From: Bacteroidales bacterium
Lineage (GTDB): Bacteria > Bacteroidota > Bacteroidia > Bacteroidales > JAADGE01
DNA length: 51,837 bases
Assembly (NCBI GenBank): GCA_029934515.1
Contig: JAOZMB010000002.1
Coordinates: 14,017 to 65,853, forward strand
Reading direction: 5' to 3'
A program made the position numbers and the translations under genes. Shown piece by piece: positions 17,967-28,509 of this stretch. Within the stretch, counting starts at the first letter, position 1, and every line of letters begins with the position of its first letter. Under the pieces are notes generated by a model, which worked only from the letters and a program-made list of their open reading frames with translations, searched no databases and was not told the origin of the DNA.

Positions 17967-18422
17967 TTATTTTTCAGAATGTCTAATAATCAATCCAATA
18001 TCCATTACATTCATAAGTGGTTCTATCTTTGAAATATGTTCGATAGTATATTTATAATTTCCATTTTCTAACTTCTCTCCTTTTGAAAAAATTTGCTCCA
18101 AGTCCCATAAATCTCCAGCAGCCGAGCCTATATAATATCCATTTTCATCTCTAACTTTAATTTTAAATTCCTTAAATATTGTCTTCCCGTCTGGCGATAC
18201 TCTTGAAATCTTTATATCAACATTTTTATATTGAAATCCTGTTGGATAGCGCATAGAAAATATTAAATCGTAATTTCCGTTTTCTTTAATTTTTACATCA
18301 AAGTTTTTTTTATCTTTCTGGAACCATCGCATACCGCTAATACTCTGAAAATCCCTATAAACATCTGTACACGAAGACAAAAATAATAATGTAATTAATG
18401 ATAATAATACTGTTTTTCTCAT
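17967..18422 (-). CDS. gldH: Gliding motility lipoprotein GldH
   Basis: A 151-residue lipoprotein: signal MRKTVLLSLITLLFLSSC with lipobox LSSC, Cys18. The body follows the GldH pattern: W-F-x-KD early (MRWFQKDKKNFDVKI), a RYPTGFQYKNVDIKI strand, a YYIGSAAGDLWD segment and the C-terminal EHISKIEPLMNVMDIGLIIR. GldH is an outer-membrane-linked protein needed for gliding in Flavobacterium and is also found in non-gliding Bacteroidota with type IX secretion. This fits the sorting-domain protease at 37-40.7 kb. No other gld or por gene is in the window. Confidence 0.88.
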   Translation of the reverse strand: MRKTVLLSLITLLFLSSCTDVYRDFQSISGMRWFQKDKKNFDVKIKENGNYDLIFSMRYPTGFQYKNVDIKISRVSPDGKTIFKEFKIKVRDENGYYIGSAAGDLWDLEQIFSKGEKLENGNYKYTIEHISKIEPLMNVMDIGLIIRHSEK

Positions 18423-18830
18423 AATTTTCAGATAAAATGATGATATAAATAAAAAATAAATGTGTTAGAAAATATAAATTACATAACTAAACAGTACTAC
18501 TCTTTATCAGAATTTTCTTCTAATAATTTAGCATTATTAGATTCTAATTCTACATATTTGTTTTGTAGAACAAAATAATTTCATATTTATTAAGAATAAA
18601 TAGTATAGTCCTGTGTAGTTACAAAAAAGATATAGTAAAATTTTTATATTGTAAATAAAAATCTTGCGCTCTGCATGTGTTTTTCACCTGTCGCTTAAAG
18701 ATTGATGATAATTGTTATAGTGGGGACGAAAATTTAGGGTTTTAAATTCAAATATAATTTATACTGATTAAGGACTATATTTAGAATTTGATTATTAAAA
18801 ACATTACTCTTAATCAGTACAATTATAGAG
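18423..18830. other. Intergenic region between gldH and tRNA-Cys
   Basis: No complete gene is visible. On the minus strand around 18500-18570 one frame reads NYFVLQNKYVELESNNAK followed by LLEENSDKE and a stop, which has the look of a coiled-coil C terminus, but it is closed by a stop just upstream and has no start. The remainder is low-complexity A/T sequence with no clear promoter or RNA. Confidence 0.4.
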
Positions 18831-18901
18831 AGGTCACGAGCGGATTCGAACCGCTGTACATGGTTTTGCAGACCACTGCCTAACCGCTCGGCCACGTGAC
18901 C
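18831..18901 (-). tRNA. tRNA-Cys (GCA)
   Basis: The minus strand folds as a 71-base tRNA: acceptor arm GGTCACG/CGTGACC, D-arm with GAGCGGTTAGGC, anticodon stem TGGT/ACCA with loop CTGCAAA (anticodon GCA at 18867-18869), and T-arm with GGTTCGAATCC. The discriminator base is U, as expected for cysteine tRNA. The CCA end is not encoded. A TAAATTTG box (18928-18935) lies 26 bases upstream and is a likely -7 element. Confidence 0.96.
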
Positions 18902-18977
18902 ATTCAATACAAATACAAATGAGACTGCAAATTTAAAAACATTAAATTAAAAAAAAAATTTTTTTTGAAAAAATTCA

Positions 18978-19406
18978 TTATTTTTTTTTCCAAATTAATT
19001 TTTTCCCAAAACCAAGTCTGTTATCAGTAAATTTAATGAAGTTTATTTCGATAATCCATATATTTAGATTCATCAATTTTGCAACCAGATATTTTTTTTT
19101 ATATTTTTTTTTTGCTATTTTTTTCAACATACCATCAGGCTTATACGCAGTCCCATTAAATTGAATTCCCTGTATTTTTCCAACAATCGATGTCTCCAAC
19201 ACAACCGAACCAGCTACATAATTATTCTTATGAATATCACTTATATGTTTTGTTGATTCTTCGGAAGTTAAAACAAAAATATTTTCATCTTCGAGATATA
19301 CGTAAAAACAGTTTGCACAGTAAGGAACATTGTTTACAGACGTGGCAAGTGTAAGAACATGATGCTCTTTAATGAAATTAACTATTTTTTTATTCGGATT
19401 ATTCAT
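18978..19406 (-). CDS. Pyridoxamine-phosphate-oxidase-fold protein (YhbP-like)
   Basis: A 142-residue protein with the split-barrel flavin-binding fold of the PNPOx-like family: HHVLTLATSVNNVPYCANCFYVY at the start, then FVLTSEESTKHISDIHKNNYVAGSV and GKIQGIQFNGTA. The closest recognisable group is the YhbP/UPF0306 type, whose substrate is unknown. The usual C-terminal W-x-R segment of true PNPOx is not evident. It may bind FMN or F420-like cofactors or heme; the sequence alone does not decide. It stands alone between tRNA-Cys and ligA with a long A/T-rich upstream gap. Confidence 0.75.
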   Translation of the reverse strand: MNNPNKKIVNFIKEHHVLTLATSVNNVPYCANCFYVYLEDENIFVLTSEESTKHISDIHKNNYVAGSVVLETSIVGKIQGIQFNGTAYKPDGMLKKIAKKKYKKKYLVAKLMNLNIWIIEINFIKFTDNRLGFGKKLIWKKK

Positions 19407-19502
19407 ATTTTAAATACTTGTTTTTCAGTAGTTTATATTATTAATTAATAAAAAATTAACTAATTATTTGATAAAATAATAACAGTTATTATAAAATTAA
19501 TG

Positions 19503-21509
<2,007 letters not shown>

Positions 21510-21563
21510 TTATAGCTTTTAAGCCAAAGATTATTTATTTAATTACCATTAATTTATTAGATT

Positions 21564-22514
21564 TTAAAACGCAGAAAACTTTAAATATCGTTTTGGGTTC
21601 TCTTTTATATCTATCAGAAGTTCGTCGAGATGTTTTGATGTAATGTCAAGTTTATTGTACAAATCGTCATTATTTATTAATAGTCCTATTGTTCCACTGC
21701 CAGAATTTATTTTTGATGTAATTTCATTCATTTGTGTAAGTACTAAACCAGCTTCGTTGATTACAGAAACTATATCTGACTTAGCAACAGAATCGCTGAC
21801 GGCAGAAAAATTTTGTAAAATATTTGTAATTTGTTCGTTGTTGTTGTTAATATTCGTTGTTATTGATTCAGCATTTGACAGTATTGCTTTCAACTTAACT
21901 TTTTCGGTAGTCATCAGATTATCAAGTGTATATGAAGCATTTGATAGATTTAGAAGAGTTATTTCTATGTGGTCAAAACTTTTTCTTAGATTATGTTTTG
22001 TATTGTCATTAAATATTGCCTGTAAAGAGATAAGAACAGAATCAAAAGAAGAAATTAAATTTTCTGTTTTTGTTTTTAACGGTAATATTTGTTGATTTAT
22101 TTGTTCTTTTATGTCTATCTCAGTTCCTGTAATCATAGTATCTCCATCGTTGTAATACTCTTTTGTTTCAAAATTTCTTACCAGATTAACTGCCTTTGTT
22201 CCCATCAGGTCATAACTTATAATCTCTGCTATACTTTTTTTTGGTACCAAAATATCTTTCTCAATACTAAATTCAACGATTAAATTCTTTGCTCCAGGAT
22301 ACTCAAAATAAATATCCCTTACCATACCTACTTTCATTCCGTTTAAGAATATAGAATTTGAAATCATAAGTCCACTTACATTTTCGTAAGAGCCATAAAA
22401 TATTCGGTCTGTTGTAAATATTTTTTTACTACTAATAAATCTGTACCCCCATACAAATAAAATAATCACAAGCAATACAAAAATTCCAGTTTTAATTATC
22501 TTTTTTCTTTCCAT
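21564..22514 (-). CDS. MCE/MlaD-family membrane-anchored lipid transport protein
   Basis: A 316-residue protein with one N-terminal membrane helix (about 8-25, KTGIFVLLVIILFVWGYRF) and an MCE domain just after it (FYGSYENVSGLMISNSIFLNGMKVG, then VRDIYFE and DLMGTKAVNLV). The C-terminal half is helical, as in proteins that form hexameric tunnels for phospholipids across the periplasm. The usual MlaE permease and MlaF ATPase are not adjacent. The frame is open from a TTG at 22532, immediately after the stop of the upstream gene, but ATG 22514 gives the standard MCE start and is used here. It follows the coiled-coil gene by 18 bases and precedes ligA. Confidence 0.88.
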   Translation of the reverse strand: MERKKIIKTGIFVLLVIILFVWGYRFISSKKIFTTDRIFYGSYENVSGLMISNSIFLNGMKVGMVRDIYFEYPGAKNLIVEFSIEKDILVPKKSIAEIISYDLMGTKAVNLVRNFETKEYYNDGDTMITGTEIDIKEQINQQILPLKTKTENLISSFDSVLISLQAIFNDNTKHNLRKSFDHIEITLLNLSNASYTLDNLMTTEKVKLKAILSNAESITTNINNNNEQITNILQNFSAVSDSVAKSDIVSVINEAGLVLTQMNEITSKINSGSGTIGLLINNDDLYNKLDITSKHLDELLIDIKENPKRYLKFSAF

Positions 22515-22532
22515 TTTTTTGTTTTTAATCAA

Positions 22533-23633
22533 TTAATCAACATGTTCTTTATAGATTTTTTCTATTTCGTTAACATAATTGGATAGTTCATTGGAACTAT
22601 CTGTAAATGATTTGAAAAATATATCTTTATTTTCGCTTGTAAAAACATTTTCTAATTTTATTAGGTCATATTCAACTTGTTTAAGCAATGTTACTGCATT
22701 TTTCAATTTTAATTTAATTTTTGTGTGTGTGCGTTCTACTTCCATTAACGAATTTAACAATTTTTGTTTTGAATCTATTGTTTTTTTATAATCTTTTGAG
22801 AGTCGCGAATTTTCTTCTGATTCAGATTTTATTTTCAGATTTTTGATTTCAGATTTTAAAGAATTAACATTTGAATTTGCTGTTAATTTTGTTAATTTTT
22901 CGTCTTCTTTTATTAATTTTTCAATCTGTTCTGAATAATTATAAGTTAATTTTTTTATATCGTCAACTATGTAAGCATCAAAGTCATCGGACTTTTTTAT
23001 TTTATTCAAAATTCTTTTTCTTATTCGTTCTACCTCATCCAAAATCTTTTTATTCTCATCAATAGGTTTTACTTTTTTATAAATTCCTGGTTTTCTATCT
23101 TCCAACAATTGCCAATATTTTTTTCTTATTACTATTGCATGAACAAATGCAGCAAGAGATACCATAAACCAAAGAGCATAAACTATATTTTTGTATAAAG
23201 AATCTTCAATTTGTGGATTGGCATCTTTTATGCTTTTATCAATCTCGTCTTGATAATCTTTCTTTTGCTTTTTCAATTTTTTTAAATCTTTCAAAAAAGT
23301 AGGTTCATCTTTCTGAGTCTCAAGCATTTCTATATTATTGTTCAGATTGCTAATCTTTTTATACAGGACAATACATTCTATATATTTTTTAGAATCACTC
23401 TTCGAGAATGCTTCTTTCTTTTCTAATTTTAAATTTATTTCAGAAATTATTTCCTTCTGCTCTTTTGTATCATCAACAGTAAAAAGAAAGAAAAATGGAG
23501 CAGCATAAACTATACCTGCAATAATCCATGTTCTATTTTTAACAATCAGTCCAGCTGTAAAAACTGAAACCCAACTTAGAAAACATGTAAATATAAAAAT
23601 TAACCACCATGGGAAACCGCCTTTTTTTTTCAT
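22533..23633 (-). CDS. Membrane protein with long coiled coils, unknown function
   Basis: I do not recognise this 366-residue protein. Two close hydrophobic segments (about 8-29 and 34-52) open it. A charged helical region (about 55-140) follows, then another membrane segment (about 148-168, VYALWFMVSLAAFVHAIVI), and a 190-residue Lys/Glu-rich C-terminal coiled coil. It resembles membrane-anchored scaffold proteins in general shape only. Because the MCE gene starts 18 bases downstream, a role as a periplasmic or cytoplasmic partner of that lipid transporter is possible, but this is inference from position. A 23-base perfect inverted repeat lies about 60 bases upstream of its start. Confidence 0.65.
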   Translation of the reverse strand: MKKKGGFPWWLIFIFTCFLSWVSVFTAGLIVKNRTWIIAGIVYAAPFFFLFTVDDTKEQKEIISEINLKLEKKEAFSKSDSKKYIECIVLYKKISNLNNNIEMLETQKDEPTFLKDLKKLKKQKKDYQDEIDKSIKDANPQIEDSLYKNIVYALWFMVSLAAFVHAIVIRKKYWQLLEDRKPGIYKKVKPIDENKKILDEVERIRKRILNKIKKSDDFDAYIVDDIKKLTYNYSEQIEKLIKEDEKLTKLTANSNVNSLKSEIKNLKIKSESEENSRLSKDYKKTIDSKQKLLNSLMEVERTHTKIKLKLKNAVTLLKQVEYDLIKLENVFTSENKDIFFKSFTDSSNELSNYVNEIEKIYKEHVD

Positions 23634-23692
23634 AATATATTTTTTATTTTATTTGTATAAATTTTGAAGCAAAAATGTATAAAAATGAATAT

Positions 23693-23740
23693 ACAATATT
23701 ATTATTATTTTTTTTAAAAAAAAAATAATAATAATATTGT
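23693..23740. repeat. 23-base perfect inverted repeat
   Basis: Arms 23693-23715 and 23718-23740 are exact complements with a 2-base loop. The stem is almost all A/T: an ACAATATTATTATTATT outer part and a T8/A8 inner part. It lies in the divergent gap between 23633 (minus) and 24013 (plus), in the presumed leader of the minus gene, not after any gene, so a terminator role is not obvious. Confidence 0.7.
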
Positions 23741-23894
23741 GTCTGTCGATTGAATGTTGTGAGTTGTATAGTATTGATTTTGAGCAGTAAATAAATAAAT
23801 AAACATAAAATTAATAACAAATTACAATAAAAATAATTATTTTTGTTTTTTTTAATATGAGTATTCAAAATTTAATTATTATAATTAGACAATA

Positions 23895-23927
23895 ATTGCA
23901 CCAATAAAAATATTGTGTGTAGCTTTG
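23895..23927 (+). promoter_or_regulatory. Candidate promoter for the propeller protein gene
   Basis: ATTG (23895-23898), a 21-base spacer and TAGCTTTG (23920-23927) approximate the Bacteroidota consensus. The -7 box overlaps TTGCCAA (23925-23931), whose inverted copy TTGGCAA is at 23956-23962, so an early leader hairpin or operator is possible. Confidence 0.4.
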
Positions 23928-24012
23928 CCAAATTTGAATTTATAATTTTATTTAATTGGCAAGTAAAAAAATTATAATTATATATTGAATAAACACTAAA
24001 CAATCAATCAAT

Positions 24013-25500
24013 ATGTTGTATTTTAATAAAATATTTTTATTTTTTTGTCAATTATTTTTATTTCTTTTAATTTTGTTTTTTACAACAGAATTATCGGCTC
24101 AATATACTGTCGAATGGGCAAAAGGTTTTGGTTTTGATAGGCAAGATAAATCTAAATGTGTTGTAGAAACATATAACGGCAATTTAGTTGTTGCAGGTAC
24201 TGTTATTAAAGAAAGAACTCATTTATGGTTGTTGATGACGGATACCGAAGGAAACGATAAATGGGGTAAAACATACGAAGACAATTATACCTCAGGAGCA
24301 AATTGTGTTATCAACACAAAAGACTCAAACCTTGTAATAGGTGGTTTTTATATGAAACGAAAAAGAGACCGAACAAAAAATGCTCTAATTATGAAAACCG
24401 ATTTGAACGGAAAAATAATTTGGTTCAAAAATTACGGCGGAAAAGGTGATGAAGTGATAAATGATATTTGCCAAACAGATGACGGAAATTTTGTTGCTGT
24501 TGGATATACGGTGGAACAAGAAGAATTCGAGAAAGTACTGTGGATACTATTTTTGAACGAAAAAGGAGTGTTGATAAATGAAATAAAATTCGATGATACA
24601 AAGTCTGATGTTGCAAATGCAATAACTAAAACAGCTGACGGAAATTTTGTAATAGTTGGATATGCAATGTACTCCAAAAAAAAGGTATTGCGTATAATGA
24701 AAATAAATAATCTCGGTGAAGTTATATGGGATCTTCCATTCGAAAAAAATCTTATACAAGGAGCGCAAGATGTTATAGAGTTGCAAGACAGTAGTTTAGT
24801 TGTTGTAGGACAAACAATTTATAATGAGATAACTGATTTTGATGCTTTGTTTTTAAAATTTACTTCTTCAGGAAATTTGATTCACAGAAAAACTTATGGA
24901 TACGACAACTGGGAAGAAGCGACTGGTATTACAAAAACTTATGATGACAATTTAGTTATTTGTGGTTTTGAAAAATCTAAAAACTATGTATATGCTGATT
25001 TTTGGATAAGAAAAATTGACACTGTAGGGAATTTGATTTGGGAAAATTCTTTCAGAAGAAAGAGCCTTGATTATCCGCATTCTATTGTCGAAACGAAGGA
25101 TAACGGATTAGTCCTTTCTGGCTCGACAATGCAAAAAGGAAAAGGATGGGATTATGCAGTTATGAAATACAGAGACGTTAACAAAACAGATATTATATTT
25201 AAAAATCCGTTTGACTCCGCTTCTGTTTCAATTACAAATGAGTACGAAGCTGATATTATTATAAGAAGTTTTGACGAACCTAAGAACGTTGAAATTATTA
25301 TAAACGGAATACTGCAAATTGATGATGCTTACAACGAAAACCTTATTCCGAGTGATGAATATCAATATCCAGTTATTGCTTTACTGAATTTACAGGAAGG
25401 TATGAATACAATAAAAATAATTGTTACAGACAAAGGTGATAACAAAGTTGTACAAGAAAGAATATTGTATTATATACCAGAAAGTGATGTAAGTTGGTAA
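24013..25500 (+). CDS. Exported beta-propeller-like repeat protein
   Basis: A 495-residue protein with a long signal peptide (about residues 1-30, ending TTELSAQ). Seven repeats of roughly 50 residues follow, each with the pattern I/V-x-x-T-x-D-G-N-hydrophobic-V-x-G, for example ICQTDDGNFVAVGYT, ITKTADGNFVIVGYA and IVETKDNGLVLSGST. Seven such units fit a seven-bladed propeller of the kind common in Bacteroidota surface proteins. A C-terminal domain (about 400-495, ITNEYEADIIIRSFDEP) resembles an Ig-like module. There is no sorting signal of the type IX kind. Function and ligand are unknown. Confidence 0.72.
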   Translation: MLYFNKIFLFFCQLFLFLLILFFTTELSAQYTVEWAKGFGFDRQDKSKCVVETYNGNLVVAGTVIKERTHLWLLMTDTEGNDKWGKTYEDNYTSGANCVINTKDSNLVIGGFYMKRKRDRTKNALIMKTDLNGKIIWFKNYGGKGDEVINDICQTDDGNFVAVGYTVEQEEFEKVLWILFLNEKGVLINEIKFDDTKSDVANAITKTADGNFVIVGYAMYSKKKVLRIMKINNLGEVIWDLPFEKNLIQGAQDVIELQDSSLVVVGQTIYNEITDFDALFLKFTSSGNLIHRKTYGYDNWEEATGITKTYDDNLVICGFEKSKNYVYADFWIRKIDTVGNLIWENSFRRKSLDYPHSIVETKDNGLVLSGSTMQKGKGWDYAVMKYRDVNKTDIIFKNPFDSASVSITNEYEADIIIRSFDEPKNVEIIINGILQIDDAYNENLIPSDEYQYPVIALLNLQEGMNTIKIIVTDKGDNKVVQERILYYIPESDVSW

Positions 25501-25505
25501 ACAAA

Positions 25506-25531
25506 TTTTTAGTTTTTAGTTTTTAGTTTTT
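25506..25531 (+). repeat. Heptamer tandem repeat TTTTTAG
   Basis: 3.7 exact copies of a 7-base unit directly after the propeller gene stop. It is a different unit from the AATTACG heptamer found elsewhere in the window. Confidence 0.7.
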
Positions 25532-25552
25532 CAACACTTAAATATTTTGATG
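25532..25552 (+). repeat. 21-base motif, copy 1
   Basis: CAACACTTAAATATTTTGATG here and CAGCACTTAAATATTTTGATG at 28383-28403 differ at one base. Both lie in plus-strand gaps shortly after a stop codon and about 50 to 110 bases before the next gene. A regulatory or repeat-derived origin is possible. Confidence 0.45.
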
Positions 25553-25601
25553 CTTCTGCTATATCAGTAATTTACTAATTTTTTTTAATTTAATATATAA
25601 A

Positions 25602-26660
25602 ATGATAGAATTAACACGAGAATTTGTTCATAGTTTGCCAAAAGCTGAACTACATTGTCATCTTGATGGCTCTTTGAGAGTAGAAACAATAATAGAATTA
25701 GCAAAGAAACAGAACGTAAAGCTTCCAGAAAATGAACCTGAAGCGTTGAGAAAATACCTTGAAGCAGGACCTGATTGTAAAAACCTTGAAGATTATTTGA
25801 AACCTTTTGATGTTACATGTTCTGTACTTCAAACTACCGAATCGCTTAGAAGAGCAACATTTGAGCTGGCTGAAGATTGTGTAAATGAGAATATAAGATA
25901 CCTCGAAATTAGGTTCTCGCCTATTTTACATATAGAAAAAGGATTGAAATTAACTGATGTAGTTGACGCTGTACTGAAAGGAAAAGAACAAGCTGAAAAA
26001 GAACTTGATATAAAAATAGGGATTATAATTTGCAGTCTGAGGCACTATGCTCCAGAAGTTTCGCTTACGCTTGCTGAACTTAGTGTTGCTTATAAAAATA
26101 GTGGAGTTGTTGGTTTTGACCTTGCTGGAGCAGAAGAAAACTTCCCAGCTAAGAAACATAGAGATGCTTTTTATTTAATAATTAATAACAATATAAATAC
26201 AACAGTGCATGCTGGAGAAGCATCAGGACCAGAGTCTATACATCAAGCATTACATTATGTTAATGCAAACAGGATAGGACACGGAACAAGACTAAGAGAA
26301 AACGGAGACCTATTAAACTATATTAACGACCACAGAATACCTCTGGAAATGTGCATATCATCGAATGTACAAACAAAAGCAGTGAAAAATTTTAAAAACC
26401 ATCCTCTGAAATTTTATTTCGACATAGGAATAAGAGTTACAATTAATACTGATAATAGACTCATCTCAAGAACAAGTCTAACAGATGAATATATGATTGC
26501 AATAAAGGAATTTAATTTTACACAAGATGAACTAAAATATCTTATAATAAACAGTTTTAAATCGGCTTTCCTGCCTCTAAAATCAAAAATAAATTTAATA
26601 AAAAAAGTTGGTAAAGAAATGGCTGATAAAGGTTTACATATAAGAAAAGATTATATATAA
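25602..26660 (+). CDS. add: Adenosine deaminase
   Basis: This zinc enzyme converts adenosine (and deoxyadenosine) to inosine in purine salvage. The 352 residues contain all metal-binding and catalytic motifs: KAELHCHLDGS with His18 and His20, VHAGEASGP with the third zinc His and the catalytic Glu, RIGHGTRL with the catalytic His, and NTDNR with the Asp ligand (usually TDDP; here the second Asp is Asn). The change after the conserved Asp is also seen in some homologues and should not by itself abolish activity, but the substrate could be a related purine (adenine deaminase-like enzymes share the fold). It is followed by a terminator, so it is probably a single-gene unit. Confidence 0.93.
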   Translation: MIELTREFVHSLPKAELHCHLDGSLRVETIIELAKKQNVKLPENEPEALRKYLEAGPDCKNLEDYLKPFDVTCSVLQTTESLRRATFELAEDCVNENIRYLEIRFSPILHIEKGLKLTDVVDAVLKGKEQAEKELDIKIGIIICSLRHYAPEVSLTLAELSVAYKNSGVVGFDLAGAEENFPAKKHRDAFYLIINNNINTTVHAGEASGPESIHQALHYVNANRIGHGTRLRENGDLLNYINDHRIPLEMCISSNVQTKAVKNFKNHPLKFYFDIGIRVTINTDNRLISRTSLTDEYMIAIKEFNFTQDELKYLIINSFKSAFLPLKSKINLIKKVGKEMADKGLHIRKDYI

Positions 26661-26689
26661 AACAAATATAAAACCTTGATAATCAAAAG

Positions 26690-26709
26690 CCTCCGATATA
26701 AATCGGAGG
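26690..26709 (+). terminator. Hairpin after add
   Basis: CCTCCGAT (26690-26697) and ATCGGAGG (26702-26709) form an 8-base GC-rich stem with a 4-base loop, 30 bases after the add stop, followed by an A/T-rich stretch. It is one of the few GC-rich stems in the window. Confidence 0.7.
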
Positions 26710-26736
26710 TAAAAATTTATTTTGTAATAAAAATAT

Positions 26737-27345
26737 ATGAAAACTATTAAATCAATATTGCCAATATTAATTATTATTATTTTAATATTTTCAAACTGTA
26801 CTGGCAGTCGTTTTACGATAAAAGAAAGACGAGTTATTAGAAATATAGAACCAGATAAAATAATGCCTATAATGTATGTTTACAACCAGAAGGATTCTAT
26901 TATTTTGTATAAAATAAGTAAAGAAGTAAAGCCAGACACAACTAATAAAAAACTTATTAAACTTATCAACGGAATGTACACAACGGTAAACGACCCACAA
27001 AATATGGGTGTAGGAATTGCTGCGCCTCAGGTTGGTGTTAATAAACAAATTATATGGGTACAGCGTTTCGACAAAGAAAACTCACCTTTTGAATTTTATT
27101 TAAACTCAAAGATAATTTATTATTCAAAAACAAAATCAAAAAATATAGAAGTTTGCCTATCAATACCAAATTTTACAGGTACTGTAAACCGTTCTGATAC
27201 AATTATTATAAAATATGATTTGATTAATTCAAAAAGTATAACAGATACTGTGAACGGTTTTACGGCAATTATTTTTCAACATGAAATAGACCATCTTAAC
27301 GGAAAATTATTTACAGACAGAATGAAAAAAGAAGAAGAAAAATAA
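26737..27345 (+). CDS. Peptide-deformylase-like lipoprotein
   Basis: A 202-residue protein with all three peptide deformylase motifs: GVGIAAPQVG (91-100), EVCLS (138-142, normally EGCLS) and HEIDH (182-186). The metal ligands Cys140, His182 and His186 and the catalytic Glu183 are therefore in place. Before this domain is a clear hydrophobic signal (about 5-19) ending in IFSNC, with Cys21 followed by TGS, so the protein is predicted to be exported and lipidated. Ordinary deformylase acts in the cytoplasm on nascent chains, so this is not the housekeeping enzyme; it may act on formylated peptides in the periplasm or have another amide substrate. The Asn before the cysteine makes the lipobox imperfect; a simple membrane anchor is the alternative. 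Confidence 0.85.
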   Translation: MKTIKSILPILIIIILIFSNCTGSRFTIKERRVIRNIEPDKIMPIMYVYNQKDSIILYKISKEVKPDTTNKKLIKLINGMYTTVNDPQNMGVGIAAPQVGVNKQIIWVQRFDKENSPFEFYLNSKIIYYSKTKSKNIEVCLSIPNFTGTVNRSDTIIIKYDLINSKSITDTVNGFTAIIFQHEIDHLNGKLFTDRMKKEEEK

Positions 27346-27413
27346 AATGCAGACAAATATAAAAAAAAATATCTCTTTTCTTAATTTCTAAATTATTACA
27401 ACAAAAAATATAA

Positions 27414-28337
27414 ATGAAAAATATAAATGATATAACAGAATTAAAAGATTTTGGAAATATTGAATTTATTGCAAAACAGGTCGTTGAGGGTTTTATAACT
27501 GGTCTTCATAAGAGTCCTTTTCATGGTTTTTCGGTTGAATTTGCAGAACACAGATTATATAATACAGGCGAATCAACTAAAAATATAGACTGGAAATTGT
27601 TTGCTCGAACAGATAAACTTTTCGTAAAAAGATACGAAGAAGAAACAAATCTAAGAAGTAGAATAATAATTGATACATCTTCATCAATGTTATTTCCTTA
27701 TAAAAATAAAAAAGTTCACACCAAACTTGCATTTTCAATATACTGTGCAGCAGCATTAATATATATACTCAGAAAACAGCGAGATGCTATTGGTTTAACT
27801 TTCTTCTCAGATGAAATAGAACTACACACACGAACAAAAACATCTATTACTCATTCACGATTTTTGTACGGAAAACTTAACGAACTATTACAAAATGAAA
27901 AACAAAAACTTAACAAAACAACAAACACTGGCAGAATACTTCATCTTACAGCCGACAAAATACACAGACGTTCACTTGTAATAATATTTAGCGATATGTT
28001 TAGTAACGAAAGTTCGGAGAAGCTTTTTGCATCGTTGCAACACTTGAAACATAATAAACATGATGTAATTTTGTTTCATGTAACAGACAAAAAATACGAA
28101 GAACAATTTTCGTATAAAAATCGTCCTCATAAATTTGTGGATATGGAAACCGAAGAAATAATAAAACTAAACCCAAACGAAGTAAGAGAACATTTTAAAA
28201 ATAAAACAAGCTCATATTATAATAATCTAAAATTAAAATGTGGAAAGTTTAAAATAGATTTTGTGGCTGCTGATATTAATTCCGATTTTAAAGATGTAAT
28301 AATTCCATACCTTTTGAAAAGAAAAAAATTATTTTAA
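27414..28337 (+). CDS. DUF58 / von Willebrand A-like protein
   Basis: A 307-residue protein matching the DUF58 family: GLHKSPFHGFSVEFAEHRLYNTGE, then IDWKLFARTDKLFVKRYEEETNL (shown here in part: KRYEEETNL), then a vWA-type metal site DTSSSM with Asp87, Ser89 and Ser91. These proteins are usually encoded beside a MoxR AAA ATPase and Bat proteins and act with them in assembly of envelope or metal-containing complexes. No MoxR gene is next to it in this window. The C-terminal LLKRKKLF tail is typical. A U-tailed hairpin follows at 28426. Confidence 0.88.
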   Translation: MKNINDITELKDFGNIEFIAKQVVEGFITGLHKSPFHGFSVEFAEHRLYNTGESTKNIDWKLFARTDKLFVKRYEEETNLRSRIIIDTSSSMLFPYKNKKVHTKLAFSIYCAAALIYILRKQRDAIGLTFFSDEIELHTRTKTSITHSRFLYGKLNELLQNEKQKLNKTTNTGRILHLTADKIHRRSLVIIFSDMFSNESSEKLFASLQHLKHNKHDVILFHVTDKKYEEQFSYKNRPHKFVDMETEEIIKLNPNEVREHFKNKTSSYYNNLKLKCGKFKIDFVAADINSDFKDVIIPYLLKRKKLF

Positions 28338-28382
28338 AGTCATTAAAATTCATTATTTTCAAAATAATAATTCCTTGATTTT

Positions 28383-28403
28383 CAGCACTTAAATATTTTG
28401 ATG
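28383..28403 (+). repeat. 21-base motif, copy 2
   Basis: One-base variant of the motif at 25532-25552, located between the DUF58 stop and the terminator at 28426. Confidence 0.45.
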
Positions 28404-28425
28404 ATACAATATTTTGGAATAAAAG

Positions 28426-28448
28426 AACTTGCATCCGCAAGTTTTTTT
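28426..28448 (+). terminator. Intrinsic terminator between DUF58 gene and sigma-factor operon
   Basis: AACTTGC (28426-28432) and GCAAGTT (28437-28443) form a 7-base stem with loop ATCC, followed by a T-run. It separates the DUF58 unit from the downstream sigma-factor operon. Confidence 0.8.
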
Positions 28449-28509
28449 ATTTTATTGTGTCTTAAAATATATTACTTTTTATATTTCAAATTTTGAAGTT
28501 TTCCCGTAA

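Noticed and set aside
18500-18580. Coding-like C-terminal stretch (KYVELESNNAKLLEENSDKE) between gldH and tRNA-Cys
   Set aside because: Only about 25 codons between stops, with no start; too short to call a pseudogene.
23644-23868. 74-codon minus-strand frame upstream of the coiled-coil gene
   Set aside because: It spans the 23-base palindrome and is composed of Asn, Tyr, Phe and Ile runs from low-complexity A/T sequence.
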